In this document: in pieces, positions 1 to 11,765 of the stretch | How the letters are laid out: the number at the start of each line of letters is the position of its first letter | Numbering within the stretch: the stretch's first letter is position 1 | DNA from: Pantoea rwandensis | Lineage (GTDB): Bacteria; Pseudomonadota; Gammaproteobacteria; Enterobacterales; Enterobacteriaceae | Direction of reading: 5' to 3' | Assembly (NCBI RefSeq): GCF_002095475.1 | Contig: NZ_MLFR01000004.1 | Span: forward strand, 1 to 64,000 | DNA length: 64,000 nucleotides | Made by a program: the position numbers and the translations under genes | The notes under the pieces: model-generated | Told to the model about the DNA's origin: nothing | What the model saw: only the letters and a program-made list of their open reading frames with translations | Database searches by the model: none

Positions 1-15
1 TGACTGCAGCAGACT

Positions 16-1542
<1,527 letters not shown>

Positions 1543-1794
1543 TTAAAGACAACGGCCTAAGCTGTCGTTAGAATGTAGCGCGTTCGTAACCCATTATTTT
1601 GTTGCGGCGCCATGACAATTCAACGCCGGCGGTCATAATGAGATGGGTGGCAATGTGTTGTTTTTTCACCGCCCTAACGCGTTCGTCATACTATTTTAGC
1701 TACGATGACGGCCATTGATGAAGAAAAATGGCTGATAAGCGTTGAAACTAGCGATTTTCCTGCAAAAAGACAAGTTATCACAGGCGTACTAAGC

Positions 1795-2895
1795 GTGATC
1801 ATCATTAGATATCTGGTTCGGGAAACGCTCAAAAGCCAGCTGGCTATCCTGTTCATCCTGCTACTGATCTTCTTTTGCCAGAAGTTAGTCAGGATTTTGG
1901 GTGCAGCGGTGGATGGCGAGATCCCAACAAATCTGGTTCTGACATTGTTAGGACTTGGCGTGCCTGAAATGGCACAACTTATCCTGCCCCTAAGCTTGTT
2001 TCTAGCGATTCTGATGACCCTTGGGCGGCTGTACACCGAAAGTGAGATCACGGTGATGCATGCCTGCGGCTTGGGCAAAAGCGTGCTGGTGAAGGCGGCG
2101 ATGATTCTGATGCTGCTGACTTCAGCGGTCGCAGCGGTCAACGTCCTCTGGTTAGGGCCATGGTCATCGCGTTACCAGGATGAAGTGACACAAAATGCCA
2201 AAGCCAACCCAGGCGCAGCGGCGCTGGCAGCGGGCCAGTTCCAGACCTCCAGCGACGGTAATTCCGTGCTGTTTGTGGAAAATGTGAAGGGCAATCACTT
2301 TGGTAGCGTATTCCTGGCGCAGTTGCGTCCGAAAGGCAATGCGCGTCCATCCGTGGTGTTGGCTGACAGTGGCCATATGGAGCAGCGTAAAGACGGCTCT
2401 CAGGTGGTGACGCTGGATAAAGGCTCGCGCTTTGAAGGCACGGCGATGCTACGTGATTTCCGCATTACGGATTTCACTAACTATCAGGCATTGGTGGGCT
2501 ACAAAGAGGCGACGCTCGATCCGAATGATGCCGATCAGGCGAGCATCAGCACGCTGTATCAAAACAAAACGCCGCAGTTCCAGGCCGAGTTCCACTGGCG
2601 TTTAACGCTAGTGTTTGCGGTACTGGTGATGGCGCTGATGGTGGTGCCGCTCAGTGTGGTGAACCCCCGCCAGGGCCGCGTGCTGTCGATGCTCCCTGCG
2701 ATGCTGCTGTATCTGATCTTCTTCCTGTTACAGAGTTCGTTACGCTCTAACGCAGCGAAAGGCAGGTTCGATCCTGCTATCTGGATGTGGGTAGTGAACT
2801 TCGCTTATCTGGCGCTGGCGGTGTTGCTGAACCTGTGGGATACGGTGCCGATGCGCCGTATTCGTGGCCGTTTTAGCCGTGGAGGATCGGTGTGA
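1795..2895 (+). CDS. lptF: LPS export permease LptF
   Basis: One of the two transmembrane subunits of the LptB2FGC ABC transporter, which extracts lipopolysaccharide from the inner membrane for transport to the cell surface. The product has six predicted membrane segments, with a large periplasmic beta-jellyroll domain between segments 3 and 4. I start it at GTG 1795 (V-I-I-I-R-Y-L-V), giving 366 aa, the E. coli length; the open frame extends 30 codons further upstream but those residues do not look like LptF. No strong ribosome binding site precedes this GTG. The stop overlaps the lptG start, so the two are translationally coupled. Confidence 0.96.
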   Translation: MIIIRYLVRETLKSQLAILFILLLIFFCQKLVRILGAAVDGEIPTNLVLTLLGLGVPEMAQLILPLSLFLAILMTLGRLYTESEITVMHACGLGKSVLVKAAMILMLLTSAVAAVNVLWLGPWSSRYQDEVTQNAKANPGAAALAAGQFQTSSDGNSVLFVENVKGNHFGSVFLAQLRPKGNARPSVVLADSGHMEQRKDGSQVVTLDKGSRFEGTAMLRDFRITDFTNYQALVGYKEATLDPNDADQASISTLYQNKTPQFQAEFHWRLTLVFAVLVMALMVVPLSVVNPRQGRVLSMLPAMLLYLIFFLLQSSLRSNAAKGRFDPAIWMWVVNFAYLALAVLLNLWDTVPMRRIRGRFSRGGSV

Positions 2896-3971
2896 TGTTT
2901 AAGGTCCTTGATCGCTATATCGGTAAGACCATCTTCAATACCATCATGCTGACGCTGTTCATGCTGGTGTCGCTGTCGGGCATTATTAAGTTTGTCGATC
3001 AGCTGCGCAAAACCGGGCAGGGTGCTTACACCGCGCTAGACGCCGGTTATTACACCTTGCTCAGCGTCCCCAAGGATATTGAGATCTTCTTCCCGATGGC
3101 GGCCCTGCTGGGCGCGCTATTGGGCTTGGGTACGCTGGCTCAGCGCAGTGAATTGGTGGTGATGCAGGCATCGGGCTTTACCCGCATGCAAGTGGCGCTG
3201 GCGGTGATGAAAACCGCGATTCCACTGGTGCTGCTGACCATGGCTGTGGGTGAGTTTGTCGCACCACAGGGCGAACAAATGGCACGTAATTATCGTGCGC
3301 AGCAGCTTTACGGCGGCTCGCTGATGTCGACGCAAAGTGGACTGTGGGCGAAGGATGGCCATGACTTCATCTATATCGAGCGTATCAAAAACGATAACGA
3401 GATCGATGGCGTCAGCATTTACAGCTTCACCGATCAGCGTCGTTTACTCAGCGTGCGTTATGCCGCCAGTGCGGCCTGGAATAAGGACAAGAAGCTTTGG
3501 GTGCTGTCGCAGGTGGATGAATCTAACCTCAGCGATGCGAAACAGATCACCGGCTCACAAAGTCTTGGCGGGGAATGGAAAACCAACCTGACGCCAGACA
3601 AACTCGGCGTGGTGGCGTTAGACCCGGATGCGTTGTCAATCAGCGGCCTCTACAACTACAGCAAATACCTCAAGCAGAGCGGCCAGGTTTCAGGACGTTA
3701 TCAGCTGAATATGTGGGGTAAAATCTTCCAGCCACTTTCAGTGGCGGTGATGATGCTGATGGCGCTGTCGTTTATCTTCGGCCCGCTGCGCAGTGTGTCG
3801 ATGGGCGTGCGCGTAGTGACGGGGATCAGCTTTGGCTTCCTGTTCTACGTGCTGGACCAGATCTTTGGCCCATTGAGCCTCGTGTATGGCATACCGCCGA
3901 TTCTGGGTGCGCTGTTGCCGAGTGCCGCGTTCTTTGCCATCAGCTTCTATTTGCTGATAAAACGCAGTTGA
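2895..3971 (+). CDS. lptG: LPS export permease LptG
   Basis: Partner of LptF in the LptB2FGC lipopolysaccharide extractor; inner membrane. It has 358 aa, six membrane segments and a periplasmic jellyroll, starting MFKVLDRYIGKTIF. ATG 2895 overlaps the last base of the lptF stop codon; a GTG at 2892 is an alternative. The conserved family blocks QRSELVVMQASGFTRMQVA and the C-terminal GPLSLVYGIPPILGALLPS are present. Two hairpins follow directly, the second with a seven-T tract, so the lptFG operon ends here. Confidence 0.97.
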   Translation: MFKVLDRYIGKTIFNTIMLTLFMLVSLSGIIKFVDQLRKTGQGAYTALDAGYYTLLSVPKDIEIFFPMAALLGALLGLGTLAQRSELVVMQASGFTRMQVALAVMKTAIPLVLLTMAVGEFVAPQGEQMARNYRAQQLYGGSLMSTQSGLWAKDGHDFIYIERIKNDNEIDGVSIYSFTDQRRLLSVRYAASAAWNKDKKLWVLSQVDESNLSDAKQITGSQSLGGEWKTNLTPDKLGVVALDPDALSISGLYNYSKYLKQSGQVSGRYQLNMWGKIFQPLSVAVMMLMALSFIFGPLRSVSMGVRVVTGISFGFLFYVLDQIFGPLSLVYGIPPILGALLPSAAFFAISFYLLIKRS

Positions 3972-3981
3972 TAGGTCGATG

Positions 3982-4044
3982 GGCAGCATAAACGCTGCCG
4001 CCAGAGAGAATTACTCAGGTCGCCATTTATGGCGACCTTTTTTT
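3982..4044 (+). terminator. Terminator of lptF-lptG
   Basis: Two hairpins follow lptG. The first has a 6-bp stem, GGCAGC/GCTGCC (3982-3999). The second has a 7-bp stem, GGTCGCC/GGCGACC (4018-4037), followed by seven T (4038-4044), a classical intrinsic terminator reading rightward. It lies 15 bp before the convergent yjiN stop codon. Confidence 0.9.
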
Positions 4045-4058
4045 ATTACCGATGTTGA

Positions 4059-5336
4059 CTAACGAAGGGTCTGCACCAGAACCGGCAGCTGTGATAGCAG
4101 ATATAGCACTAATCCAATGGTGCCCCCCACCAAGGTCCCGTTAATACGAATAAACTGCAAATCGCGGCCAATATTCAGCTCAATCTGTTGTGACATATCG
4201 CGGGCATCCCAGCTTTTCACCGTATCGCTGATGTGACGCGTCAGGAACTGTGCAAACTCTGGCGCCACGCTACGCGCGGCATCTTCCAGATGCTGATTCA
4301 TGGAGCTACGTAGCGCTTCATCGGCCGCTAAGGTTTCACCTAACCACAGCGCCGCCAGACGCACGCGCTCCTGCACGCGGGAATCCTCGCTGCTGAGATC
4401 GGCTTTGAGCCAGTTGCGCAGGTCCTGCCACAGTTCACCGATATAACGATTCAGTGACTCATCCTCTTTCAGCCAGCTCTTAATCACTTCGGCACGTTCG
4501 GCCATCTCAGGATCGGTTTTTAGCCTCTCAATCAGCCGTTGCACGGCACGGTCAAAGCTCAGACGTAACTCGTGACCCTGATCGAGTGCAACCTGATCGA
4601 GAATCGAATCGACGGCATTCGCCACCATATCGGCGCTGTGCTCACCGAGCCATTCGGTGGGGAGCATTTTGGCTTTGATGGGATGTTCACGCTTCAGCCA
4701 GCGCACAATTTGTCCGGCTATGAACTCCCGTGTTCCTGGCTTGTGCAGGAGGCGCAGCAGCTGTTGTACTGCGGCATCAAGCAACTCTTGATGGCGGTTG
4801 TTTTTGGTCAGGCTGTCGAGCAACAGTGCGCTGGATTGGGTGAGGTCGACCTTATCCAGCGCACGGTGCACGGCACGCCGGATGAAACGCTGGATGCGTT
4901 CATCATCAGTGAGATCGAGGAAGCCGCGCATCACCTGCAACAGATGGCGGCCAATGCGGTCGGCATTACCGGGCGTGTTGAGCCATTGCGCCAGCATCTG
5001 CGAGGGATCGTGGCGACGAATCAACGCCAGCAGCGAATCGGTATCGAGGAATTTTTCCTGCACAAAACGCCCCAAATTCTCGCCTATACGGTCTTTATTA
5101 CGTGGAATAATCGCCGTGTGCCTTGAGATAAAGGGCACTGGTACGCGGCGAAACAGCGCGACCACGGCAAACCAGTCTGCCAGTGCACCGACCATCGCCG
5201 CTTCCGCGATAGCCTTCAGACCAAGCACCCAGAAATTAGGTGGCAGAAACAGCGTCACGACAAATGTCGCTGCCGCAATCAGCAGCAGCGACAGCGCCAG
5301 ACGCTTACTCCGTTTGAGTTGTTGATGTTTATCCAT
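4059..5336 (-). CDS. yjiN: DUF445 inner-membrane protein YjiN
   Basis: A 425-aa member of the DUF445 family, equivalent in size to E. coli YjiN. It has two N-terminal hydrophobic segments (about residues 12-50), a long charged helical middle region, and a C-terminal hydrophobic segment ([20 protein letters not shown]) at the very end. The function is not established. The conserved stretch [20 protein letters not shown], typical of DUF445, is present. It stands alone, convergent with lptG and upstream of the leftward yjgR by 158 bp. Confidence 0.93.
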   Translation of the reverse strand: MDKHQQLKRSKRLALSLLLIAAATFVVTLFLPPNFWVLGLKAIAEAAMVGALADWFAVVALFRRVPVPFISRHTAIIPRNKDRIGENLGRFVQEKFLDTDSLLALIRRHDPSQMLAQWLNTPGNADRIGRHLLQVMRGFLDLTDDERIQRFIRRAVHRALDKVDLTQSSALLLDSLTKNNRHQELLDAAVQQLLRLLHKPGTREFIAGQIVRWLKREHPIKAKMLPTEWLGEHSADMVANAVDSILDQVALDQGHELRLSFDRAVQRLIERLKTDPEMAERAEVIKSWLKEDESLNRYIGELWQDLRNWLKADLSSEDSRVQERVRLAALWLGETLAADEALRSSMNQHLEDAARSVAPEFAQFLTRHISDTVKSWDARDMSQQIELNIGRDLQFIRINGTLVGGTIGLVLYLLSQLPVLVQTLR

Positions 5337-5494
5337 AGAAAGATCTTAGCAGAGCACACCTTTTGGTCGCGGCGCGAATGATTGCACCTATTCAATTAGC
5401 GTCATTATGGTAGCGGCACGACTCATCGCGCGTATGTGATTTAGCAACATTTCTGAAAACAGCGCGGCTACGAAATGCCATTTATTTCATGAGA

Positions 5495-6997
5495 TTATCG
5501 ACGGCGGCCGCCCATCAAACTCCCCAGCACTCCGCGAATGATCTGGTTGGTGACCTGTCGCGCTGCGCTTTTTGCCACGCTCTGCACCACACCATCGCGC
5601 TTGCCACCGCGCGGTCCGGTTGACCCAAACAAAATGTCTTTCAACCCACCGAGTATGCCATCGTCGACCTCGACATTATTCCCTTTGGCTTCAGGCGCAT
5701 TCGCTTGTTGCGGCGCGGTCTGAACGCCTTTTTGCAACATCTCAAATGCGGATTCGCGATCCACTTCGGTGTCGTATTTACCGTACAGCGGCGAGTTGTT
5801 GATTAAGCCGTTGCGTTCATCTTGATTGATCGGCCCCATTCGCGAACCGGGCGCAATCACCATCGCTCGCTGCACCATTGATGGACTGCCTTTCTCATCG
5901 AGGAAGGAAATCAACGCTTCGCCGGTGCCTAACGCCTGAATGGCTTCCACAGTATTGAATGCCGGATTGGCGCGCATGGTTTCAGCGGCGCTTTTGACAG
6001 CCTTCTGATCTTTTGGCGTGAAGGCACGCAGCGCATGTTGCACGCGGTTGCCCAACTGACCGAGCACGTTGTCAGGAATATCAGAAGGATTTTGCGTCAC
6101 GAAGTAGACGCCGACGCCTTTGGAGCGGATCAGGCGAATCACCTGTTCGACTTTCTCTAACAGCACCGGCGGCGCATCGGTAAACAGCAGGTGCGCTTCA
6201 TCAAAGAAGAACACCATCTTCGGCTTGTCGAGATCGCCCGCTTCCGGCAACTGCTCGTAAAGCTCAGCCAGCAGCCACAATAGGCTGGTGGCATAGAGTT
6301 TTGGCATCTGATACAGCTTCTCAGCGGAAAGGATGTTGATGAAGCCTTTGCCTTCACTGTCGCAGCGCATCCAGTCACGGATATCTAACATCGGCTCGCC
6401 AAAGAAGTGCTCAGCACCTTGCTGTTCCAGTGCCAGCAAACCGCGCTGAATAGCCCCCACCGAGGCGCTGTTGATATTGCCGTACTGCGTCTGGAACGAT
6501 TTGGCGTTATCACCGATGTACTGCGTCATGGCGCGCAGATCCTTGAAATCCAGCAGCAGCAAACCTTGGTCGTCCGCGATGCGGAAGATGATTTGCAGCA
6601 CGCCGGATTGCACCTCATTGAGGTTCAGCAAACGCGCTAACAGCAGCGGACCCAGGTCGGACACCGTGGCGCGCACCGGATGGCCTTTCTCGGCAAAAAT
6701 ATCCCACACCATCACCGGATTTTTCTGTGCTTGCCAGTCGGTGACGCCAATTTTCTCCAGTCGTGCTAACAGCTTTTCAGAGCCTTCGCCTGCGGCGGCA
6801 ACGCCAGTGAGATCGCCTTTTACGTCGGCCATAAACACCGGAACACCAATATTAGAGAAGGATTCTGCCAATTTTTGCAGCGTCACGGTTTTACCCGTGC
6901 CGGTCGCGCCGGTGATCAGGCCGTGGCGGTTAGCCATGTTGGATAGCAGTGATAACTGGATGTCAGGCGTTTGAGCAATCAGCAGCGGGGTGGTCAT
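5495..6997 (-). CDS. yjgR: DUF853 P-loop ATPase YjgR
   Basis: A 500-aa HerA/FtsK-like P-loop ATPase of the DUF853 family, matching E. coli YjgR in length and motifs. Walker A is GATGTGKT (residues 30-37) and Walker B is [14 protein letters not shown]-terminal lysine/arginine-rich tail follows. Physiological role unknown. I use ATG 6997 (MTTPLLIAQ) because the family begins there; an upstream start at 7018 would add seven residues. In E. coli yjgR lies in the same pepA-leuX neighbourhood, which supports backbone status. Confidence 0.94.
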   Translation of the reverse strand: MTTPLLIAQTPDIQLSLLSNMANRHGLITGATGTGKTVTLQKLAESFSNIGVPVFMADVKGDLTGVAAAGEGSEKLLARLEKIGVTDWQAQKNPVMVWDIFAEKGHPVRATVSDLGPLLLARLLNLNEVQSGVLQIIFRIADDQGLLLLDFKDLRAMTQYIGDNAKSFQTQYGNINSASVGAIQRGLLALEQQGAEHFFGEPMLDIRDWMRCDSEGKGFINILSAEKLYQMPKLYATSLLWLLAELYEQLPEAGDLDKPKMVFFFDEAHLLFTDAPPVLLEKVEQVIRLIRSKGVGVYFVTQNPSDIPDNVLGQLGNRVQHALRAFTPKDQKAVKSAAETMRANPAFNTVEAIQALGTGEALISFLDEKGSPSMVQRAMVIAPGSRMGPINQDERNGLINNSPLYGKYDTEVDRESAFEMLQKGVQTAPQQANAPEAKGNNVEVDDGILGGLKDILFGSTGPRGGKRDGVVQSVAKSAARQVTNQIIRGVLGSLMGGRRR

Positions 6998-7086
6998 GTT
7001 TTTTTCACTCGCAGGCAACAGGTTATGCCTGAAAGAATAGCAAGCGATGCGGTCAGGAGGATGAAGATTGCACTGAAATACACAAA

Positions 7087-7105
7087 GGGGGGAGCAATTC
7101 CCCCC
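7087..7105 (-). terminator. G/C hairpin downstream of the substrate-binding protein gene
   Basis: A perfect 6-bp GGGGGG/CCCCCC stem with a 7-nt loop lies 12 bp past the stop codon of the leftward substrate-binding protein gene. On the minus strand it is followed by TTTG, so it is a modest intrinsic terminator. Confidence 0.6.
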
Positions 7106-7116
7106 GATGGTTTGCT

Positions 7117-8688
7117 TTACTGTTTCTCCACCGCATCAAAATAGAGCAAGCTCACACCAATCCCTTGCTGCACATGGTTAACGTTGTTCCGCACCGCCAC
7201 CTGCTGCGCACCCTGTAGCATCACCACAAACGGCGAGCTCTGCTGCACGGTTTGCTGCAAATCGGTATACAGTGCACGGCGCTTAGCCGCATCACTTTCA
7301 CCCGCCGCCGCACGTGTCTTAGCACTCAGCTCAGGGATTTCCCAGCCGACACGCCATGCGAGGGTTTTGGAACCGCCGGGCACGTTATACACAAAGGCAC
7401 TGGCGTTGGTATTGGGGTCGATGTAGTCCGCGCCCCAATAGATAAAGATCGACTGGAAGTCACGCCCGCGCATTTTGCTCCACAACTCGGATTCCGCTAC
7501 CGGCTGCAATTCAATCTGCACATCGGCTTTCGCAAAGCTGGCCTGTAACGCCTGCGCCACATCGATGTAGGGTGGCTGATTAATTACCGTCAGCGCAAAC
7601 TTGCTGCCCGGCTTAATCCCGCCTTTCGCCAGAATGGCCTTAGCCTTGGCCACATCGTAATGGAAAGGCTGATCCTCTAACGCGCCATCGAAACCCTGCG
7701 GCAGAAAACTCTGATGAATACGGTACTGACCTTTCAGCAAATCTTGTGAGATAGACTGATAATCAACCAACCAGCGCGCCGCTTCCCACAGCGCCGGATT
7801 ACCCAGCGCGGGTTGAGCTTTGTTCTGGGTATTAAAGCCAAGGTAATACACCAGACTTGAAGGGAACGCTTCGATGCGCAGGTTTTTATCACTTTTCAGC
7901 GCATCGATTTGGTCAGGACCGAGTTGGTACGCCACATCGACATCGCCTTGCTGAATCAACAGGCGACGCGCCCCAGCATCGGCCACGCCTTTCAACAAAA
8001 TACGTTTCAGATGCGGCTGAGGATTAGCTTGCGGATTGGCGCTCAGTACCAGCGCCTGCTGTGGCACATATTGTTGGATAGTAAATGCGCCGCTGCCTGC
8101 CGTGTTGGTGTGCAGCCAACCATTACCGAGATCGTTATTCAGCGCGTGTTGCTGAACCGTTTTGCTATCTACCACCGAGGCGACCGGTGCGGTGAGCAAA
8201 CGCAGTGCCAAATCCTGACCGATTGCTGCGGGCCATTGAATTTCCAGCTGATGGTCATTCAGCACTTTGAACTGGCTCGCGATATTGGCGGTAGTCCAAC
8301 CAAATTCAGCCAGGATAAACGAAGGGGCTTTGTTCAGTTGTACAGCACGGGTAAGCGAGAAGATCACATCCTGAGGCGTGACCGGATTGCCACTGGAGAA
8401 GTGCGCACCCGATTTGAGATTAAACACCAAGCTGTGTGGTGTGCTGCCAGACTGCCACGAGGTCGCCAGCAGCGGTGCCAGTTTCTGTGGTGTATCGCGA
8501 TCGGCTTGTACCAGCGTCTGGTAGATGTTGCGCTGTACGCTGTTACTGACCGTTTCAAAACTTTCTGCGGGGTCGAAACTGATGATGCCATCCAGCGGCA
8601 CGGCAACCACCAGCGTGTCTTTTGGTGTTACCGCCAGCGAGGCAAAAGCACTGCTCCATAAAGCCAAGAACAAAATCAATGAGCGCAT
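7117..8688 (-). CDS. ABC transporter substrate-binding protein, family 5
   Basis: A 523-aa periplasmic solute-binding protein of the DppA/OppA class (SBP_bac_5), with a cleavable signal peptide (about residues 1-19, ending AFASLA). Family features visible are [18 protein letters not shown] near the mature N-terminus, a GxGAF-type segment ([14 protein letters not shown]) and the [12 protein letters not shown] region. The ligand is probably a peptide or similar small molecule, but cannot be read from the sequence. No permease or ATPase genes flank it, so it is an orphan component. It is divergent from the dehydrogenase operon across a 533-bp gap. Confidence 0.88.
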   Translation of the reverse strand: MRSLILFLALWSSAFASLAVTPKDTLVVAVPLDGIISFDPAESFETVSNSVQRNIYQTLVQADRDTPQKLAPLLATSWQSGSTPHSLVFNLKSGAHFSSGNPVTPQDVIFSLTRAVQLNKAPSFILAEFGWTTANIASQFKVLNDHQLEIQWPAAIGQDLALRLLTAPVASVVDSKTVQQHALNNDLGNGWLHTNTAGSGAFTIQQYVPQQALVLSANPQANPQPHLKRILLKGVADAGARRLLIQQGDVDVAYQLGPDQIDALKSDKNLRIEAFPSSLVYYLGFNTQNKAQPALGNPALWEAARWLVDYQSISQDLLKGQYRIHQSFLPQGFDGALEDQPFHYDVAKAKAILAKGGIKPGSKFALTVINQPPYIDVAQALQASFAKADVQIELQPVAESELWSKMRGRDFQSIFIYWGADYIDPNTNASAFVYNVPGGSKTLAWRVGWEIPELSAKTRAAAGESDAAKRRALYTDLQQTVQQSSPFVVMLQGAQQVAVRNNVNHVQQGIGVSLLYFDAVEKQ

Positions 8689-9221
8689 TTATTGTTATCC
8701 TGAGTGATTGATAAATTGACTCTATCGCTGCTGCTGCTCAGGCAAAATGCCGGTTTGTTCTGAGCTGTGCCAGAAATTAACAATTGATAACACTCGGCGA
8801 TTATTACGCTTATTTTGTGCGCTGCTTGTCATTTTGAGGAAATAGATCGTTCACAGGCTGGTCAAATAAGTAAATAAAATGTTATTAATGAGAATAATTC
8901 TCTTGTATGGAAGTATGATTTATTTTCATCGATTGATTTGCGCGATTATTTCTTTGCGCGATTAAAATTGGACAAATGCCCAGCGCTATTTGCTAAAAAC
9001 ACAGCATTTGTACGGTTAAAAGTGAAATTCCCGCCTCGAAAGCCCTTTACCTGCCTGTAACCGAAATTCAACATCATGATGGTTTCTCATCAAAACACAT
9101 CTTTAATTTAATTTTTACATTCAGAAATATCTGTATCCCTAAGATTGCCAGGTTCTTTACCGATTTATAAAGCCATTAACAAAAATAATTATCTTTCTTA
9201 GCAAGTGAGAGTCGTCGCGCC
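8689..9221 (+). other. AT-rich divergent intergenic region
   Basis: A 533-bp gap between the leftward substrate-binding protein gene and the rightward dehydrogenase operon. No credible coding frame is seen. It holds a Fur-box-like palindrome (listed separately) and AT-rich stretches, such as around 8860-8950 and 9085-9215, that could carry promoters for either direction. I could not fix a single convincing promoter. Confidence 0.6.
8889..8903 (+). promoter_or_regulatory. Fur-box-like palindrome
   Basis: TGAGAAT-A-ATTCTCT is a near-perfect inverted repeat of the 7-1-7 form known for Fur sites (TGATAATnATTATCA) and matches 12 of the 14 defined positions. It lies about 200 bp upstream of the substrate-binding protein start and 320 bp upstream of the dehydrogenase operon, so its target is uncertain. 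Confidence 0.4.
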
Positions 9222-9953
9222 ATGCTTCTAAATAAACCGACCACCAGACGTAAGTTTTTACTTGGGTCGTTATTGGCTTTGCCATTAAGCGACCTGGTAT
9301 TGAAGGGATTGACTGCAGCGCAAGCTGCGGAAATGGCAGCACCAGAACTTGCCGACTATAAACCGATCTTTTTCAGCGCAGAGGAGTGGCAGTTCATTCT
9401 GGCTGCAACCGACCGTTTGATTCCGGCCGGTGGTAATGGCAAAGCACCTGGCGCGCTGGAAACCAATGTGCCGATCTTTATCGATCAGCAGCTGCACAGC
9501 CCAGAGTTTGGTGGCGAAATTTACATGCAAGGTCCGTTTGATGTGCATGCGCCAGCCACCATGGGTTATCAGATTCCGTTCACCCCGCAAGAGATCTATC
9601 ACACCAGTATCAAACTGGTGAATCAGTGGACACAGAGCACCTACCAGAAGGCGTTCCACGAGTTATCTCTGGAAGAAAAAGATGCGGTACTGACCAAGGT
9701 GAACAAAAACGACGGTATCGACTTTGCCACACTGGGCGAACCGAACCTGAAAGCCTCGCAGTTCTTCGGCCAACTGCTTGCAGATACCAAACACGGCTAC
9801 CTCGCCGACCCAATGTACGGCGGCAACAAAGGCATGAAAGCCTGGATTGCAATCGGCTTCCCTGGCGCACGTGCCAGCTTCACCGAATGGGTGAAGCAGC
9901 ACAACGTGCCGTACCCGCTGGGACCGGTCAGCCTCTTGGGTGAGCGCGCTTAA
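9222..9953 (+). CDS. Gluconate 2-dehydrogenase-type small subunit (subunit 3 family, Tat substrate)
   Basis: A 243-aa small subunit of a periplasm-facing, membrane-bound FAD dehydrogenase (gluconate 2-dehydrogenase subunit 3 family). The N-terminus carries a twin-arginine signal, TTRRKFLLGS, followed by a hydrophobic stretch. In this enzyme class the small subunit carries the Tat signal and the FAD subunit, which has none, is exported together with it. It is first of three genes in the order small, FAD, cytochrome c, with 38 bp to the next. The start is ATG 9222, preceded by GAGAG. The exact substrate (gluconate, 2-ketogluconate or a polyol) cannot be decided from this subunit. Confidence 0.9.
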   Translation: MLLNKPTTRRKFLLGSLLALPLSDLVLKGLTAAQAAEMAAPELADYKPIFFSAEEWQFILAATDRLIPAGGNGKAPGALETNVPIFIDQQLHSPEFGGEIYMQGPFDVHAPATMGYQIPFTPQEIYHTSIKLVNQWTQSTYQKAFHELSLEEKDAVLTKVNKNDGIDFATLGEPNLKASQFFGQLLADTKHGYLADPMYGGNKGMKAWIAIGFPGARASFTEWVKQHNVPYPLGPVSLLGERA

Positions 9954-9991
9954 GCCCACCCCCGTATTTGGTATGTGAGACAGGATTTAAC

Positions 9992-11761
9992 ATGGCACAG
10001 ATTACAAAGAAAGAAGTCGACGTCGTTGTTTGCGGCCTCGGCTGGGCCGGCTCGTTGATGAGTATCGAACTGGCGATGGCCGGGCTGGAAGTGCGCGCGT
10101 TAGAGCGCGGCGGCGAGCGTGATTACCCGGATTTCGCTTACCCGAAACCAGCGGATGAATACGCCTATAACGTGCGTAACAAAGTGTTCGCCACGCCGAA
10201 AGAAGTGGCGGTTACCGTGCGTTACAACATGGATCAAACAGCGCTGCCAACCCGTAAATGGGGCGCATTCGCACCGGGTACCGGTGTGGGTGGTGCAGGT
10301 ATGCACTGGACGGCGGTACTGATTCGTCCGACACCTACCGATATCAAACTGAAGACCTACGTCGATCAGGCTTATAAGCCAGGCGTGCTTCAGGAAGATA
10401 TGCGCGTGATGGACTTCCCGTTCACCTGGGAAGAGATCGAGCCGTATTACTACAAATTTGAGCTGATCTGCGGTCAGTCGGGCAACACCGGCAACCTGCG
10501 CGGCCAGATTCTGGAAGGCGGTGACCCGTTTGAAGGTCCGCGTTCTGAGCCTTATCCGTTGCCTGCGCTGGAAGACACGCTGAACAACGTGATGTTCAAA
10601 GAAGCGGCGACCAAGCTGGGTTATCACCCGTTCCCGAACCCGTCTGCATGCGTCTCACGCGCGTGGAAAAACCCGTACGGTAACCAGATCGCGCCTTGTA
10701 ACTATTGCGGTTACTGCTCGAAGTATCCGTGCCTGAACTACTCGAAAGCCTCGCCGCAAACTGCGGTAATGGATTCACTGAAGCGTATGCCGAACTTCTC
10801 TTATGAAGTGCATGCGGAAGTGGTGAAAGTCGTGCTGCACGACGACAAGAAAACCGCTAAAGGCGTGATTTATTTCGACGTGGACGGCAACGAAGTGTTC
10901 CAGCCAGCCAAAATCGTCGTACTGTCCAGCTTCCAGCTGTACAACGTCCGTCTGATGCTGCTGTCGGGTATCGGTAAGCCGTACAACCCAATCACCGAAG
11001 AAGGTGTGGTCGGCCGTAACTATGCGTTCCTGTCGAACGGTGGCGCAACCCTGTTCTTCAAAGACAAAAACTTCAACTCTTACGCTACTGCAGGCGCTAC
11101 CGGCCAGATGTTTAACGACATCTCACCCGGTAACTTTGATGGCCCAGGCCTCGGTTTCCTCGGCGGCGCGAAGATCCACAGCTCACAGGCAACCGGTACA
11201 CCGATGGCCGCTGCACTGCCGAAAGGCACGCCAAGCTGGGGGATGGGTTACAAGGAAGGTCTGGAGCAGTGGTACAACCATTCCATGAAGATCAGCATTA
11301 CGACCACCTGTCAGTCGTATCGCGATATCTATCTGGATCTGGACCCACACTACACCGACCATCGCGGTCAGCCGCTGCTGCGCATGACGTTCAACTGGAA
11401 AGAGAATGAACTCAAGCTGCAACAGCATCTGAAAGGCATCGTTGGCAACATCGCGAAAGAGTTGAACCCAGACAACATGAGCATGAGCTTCCTGCCAATG
11501 GGTGCGGACTTTGACCTGACCAAATACGTTTCTACTCACAACGTGGGCGGCGCGGTAATGGGCGATAACCCACGAACTTCAGCGCTGAACAAATACCTGC
11601 AGAGCTGGGATGTGCATAACGTGTTTGTACCGGGCGGCAACGCCTTCCCGCAAAACTTCCAGGCGAACCCGACCGATACCATCGGCGCGATTACCCTGAT
11701 GGCGGCGCAGGCGATCAAAGAACACTATCTGAAAAACCCAGGTCCATTGGTACAGGCATAA
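9992..11761 (+). CDS. Gluconate 2-dehydrogenase-type FAD subunit (GMC oxidoreductase)
   Basis: A 589-aa FAD-binding catalytic subunit of the GMC oxidoreductase superfamily, oxidising a sugar acid or polyol in the periplasm and passing electrons to the cytochrome c subunit. The Rossmann motif GLGWAG is at residues 12-17. A cysteine cluster CNYCGYCSKYPC (about residues 235-246) fits the iron-sulfur ligand region of membrane-bound FAD dehydrogenases. The C-terminal GMC active-site region, THNVGGAVMG and NAFPQNFQANPT, is present. There is no signal peptide, consistent with hitch-hiker Tat export on the small subunit. ATG 9992 is preceded by AGGA; an upstream in-frame start at 9968 is less likely. 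Confidence 0.92.
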   Translation: MAQITKKEVDVVVCGLGWAGSLMSIELAMAGLEVRALERGGERDYPDFAYPKPADEYAYNVRNKVFATPKEVAVTVRYNMDQTALPTRKWGAFAPGTGVGGAGMHWTAVLIRPTPTDIKLKTYVDQAYKPGVLQEDMRVMDFPFTWEEIEPYYYKFELICGQSGNTGNLRGQILEGGDPFEGPRSEPYPLPALEDTLNNVMFKEAATKLGYHPFPNPSACVSRAWKNPYGNQIAPCNYCGYCSKYPCLNYSKASPQTAVMDSLKRMPNFSYEVHAEVVKVVLHDDKKTAKGVIYFDVDGNEVFQPAKIVVLSSFQLYNVRLMLLSGIGKPYNPITEEGVVGRNYAFLSNGGATLFFKDKNFNSYATAGATGQMFNDISPGNFDGPGLGFLGGAKIHSSQATGTPMAAALPKGTPSWGMGYKEGLEQWYNHSMKISITTTCQSYRDIYLDLDPHYTDHRGQPLLRMTFNWKENELKLQQHLKGIVGNIAKELNPDNMSMSFLPMGADFDLTKYVSTHNVGGAVMGDNPRTSALNKYLQSWDVHNVFVPGGNAFPQNFQANPTDTIGAITLMAAQAIKEHYLKNPGPLVQA

Positions 11762-11765
11762 GCAC

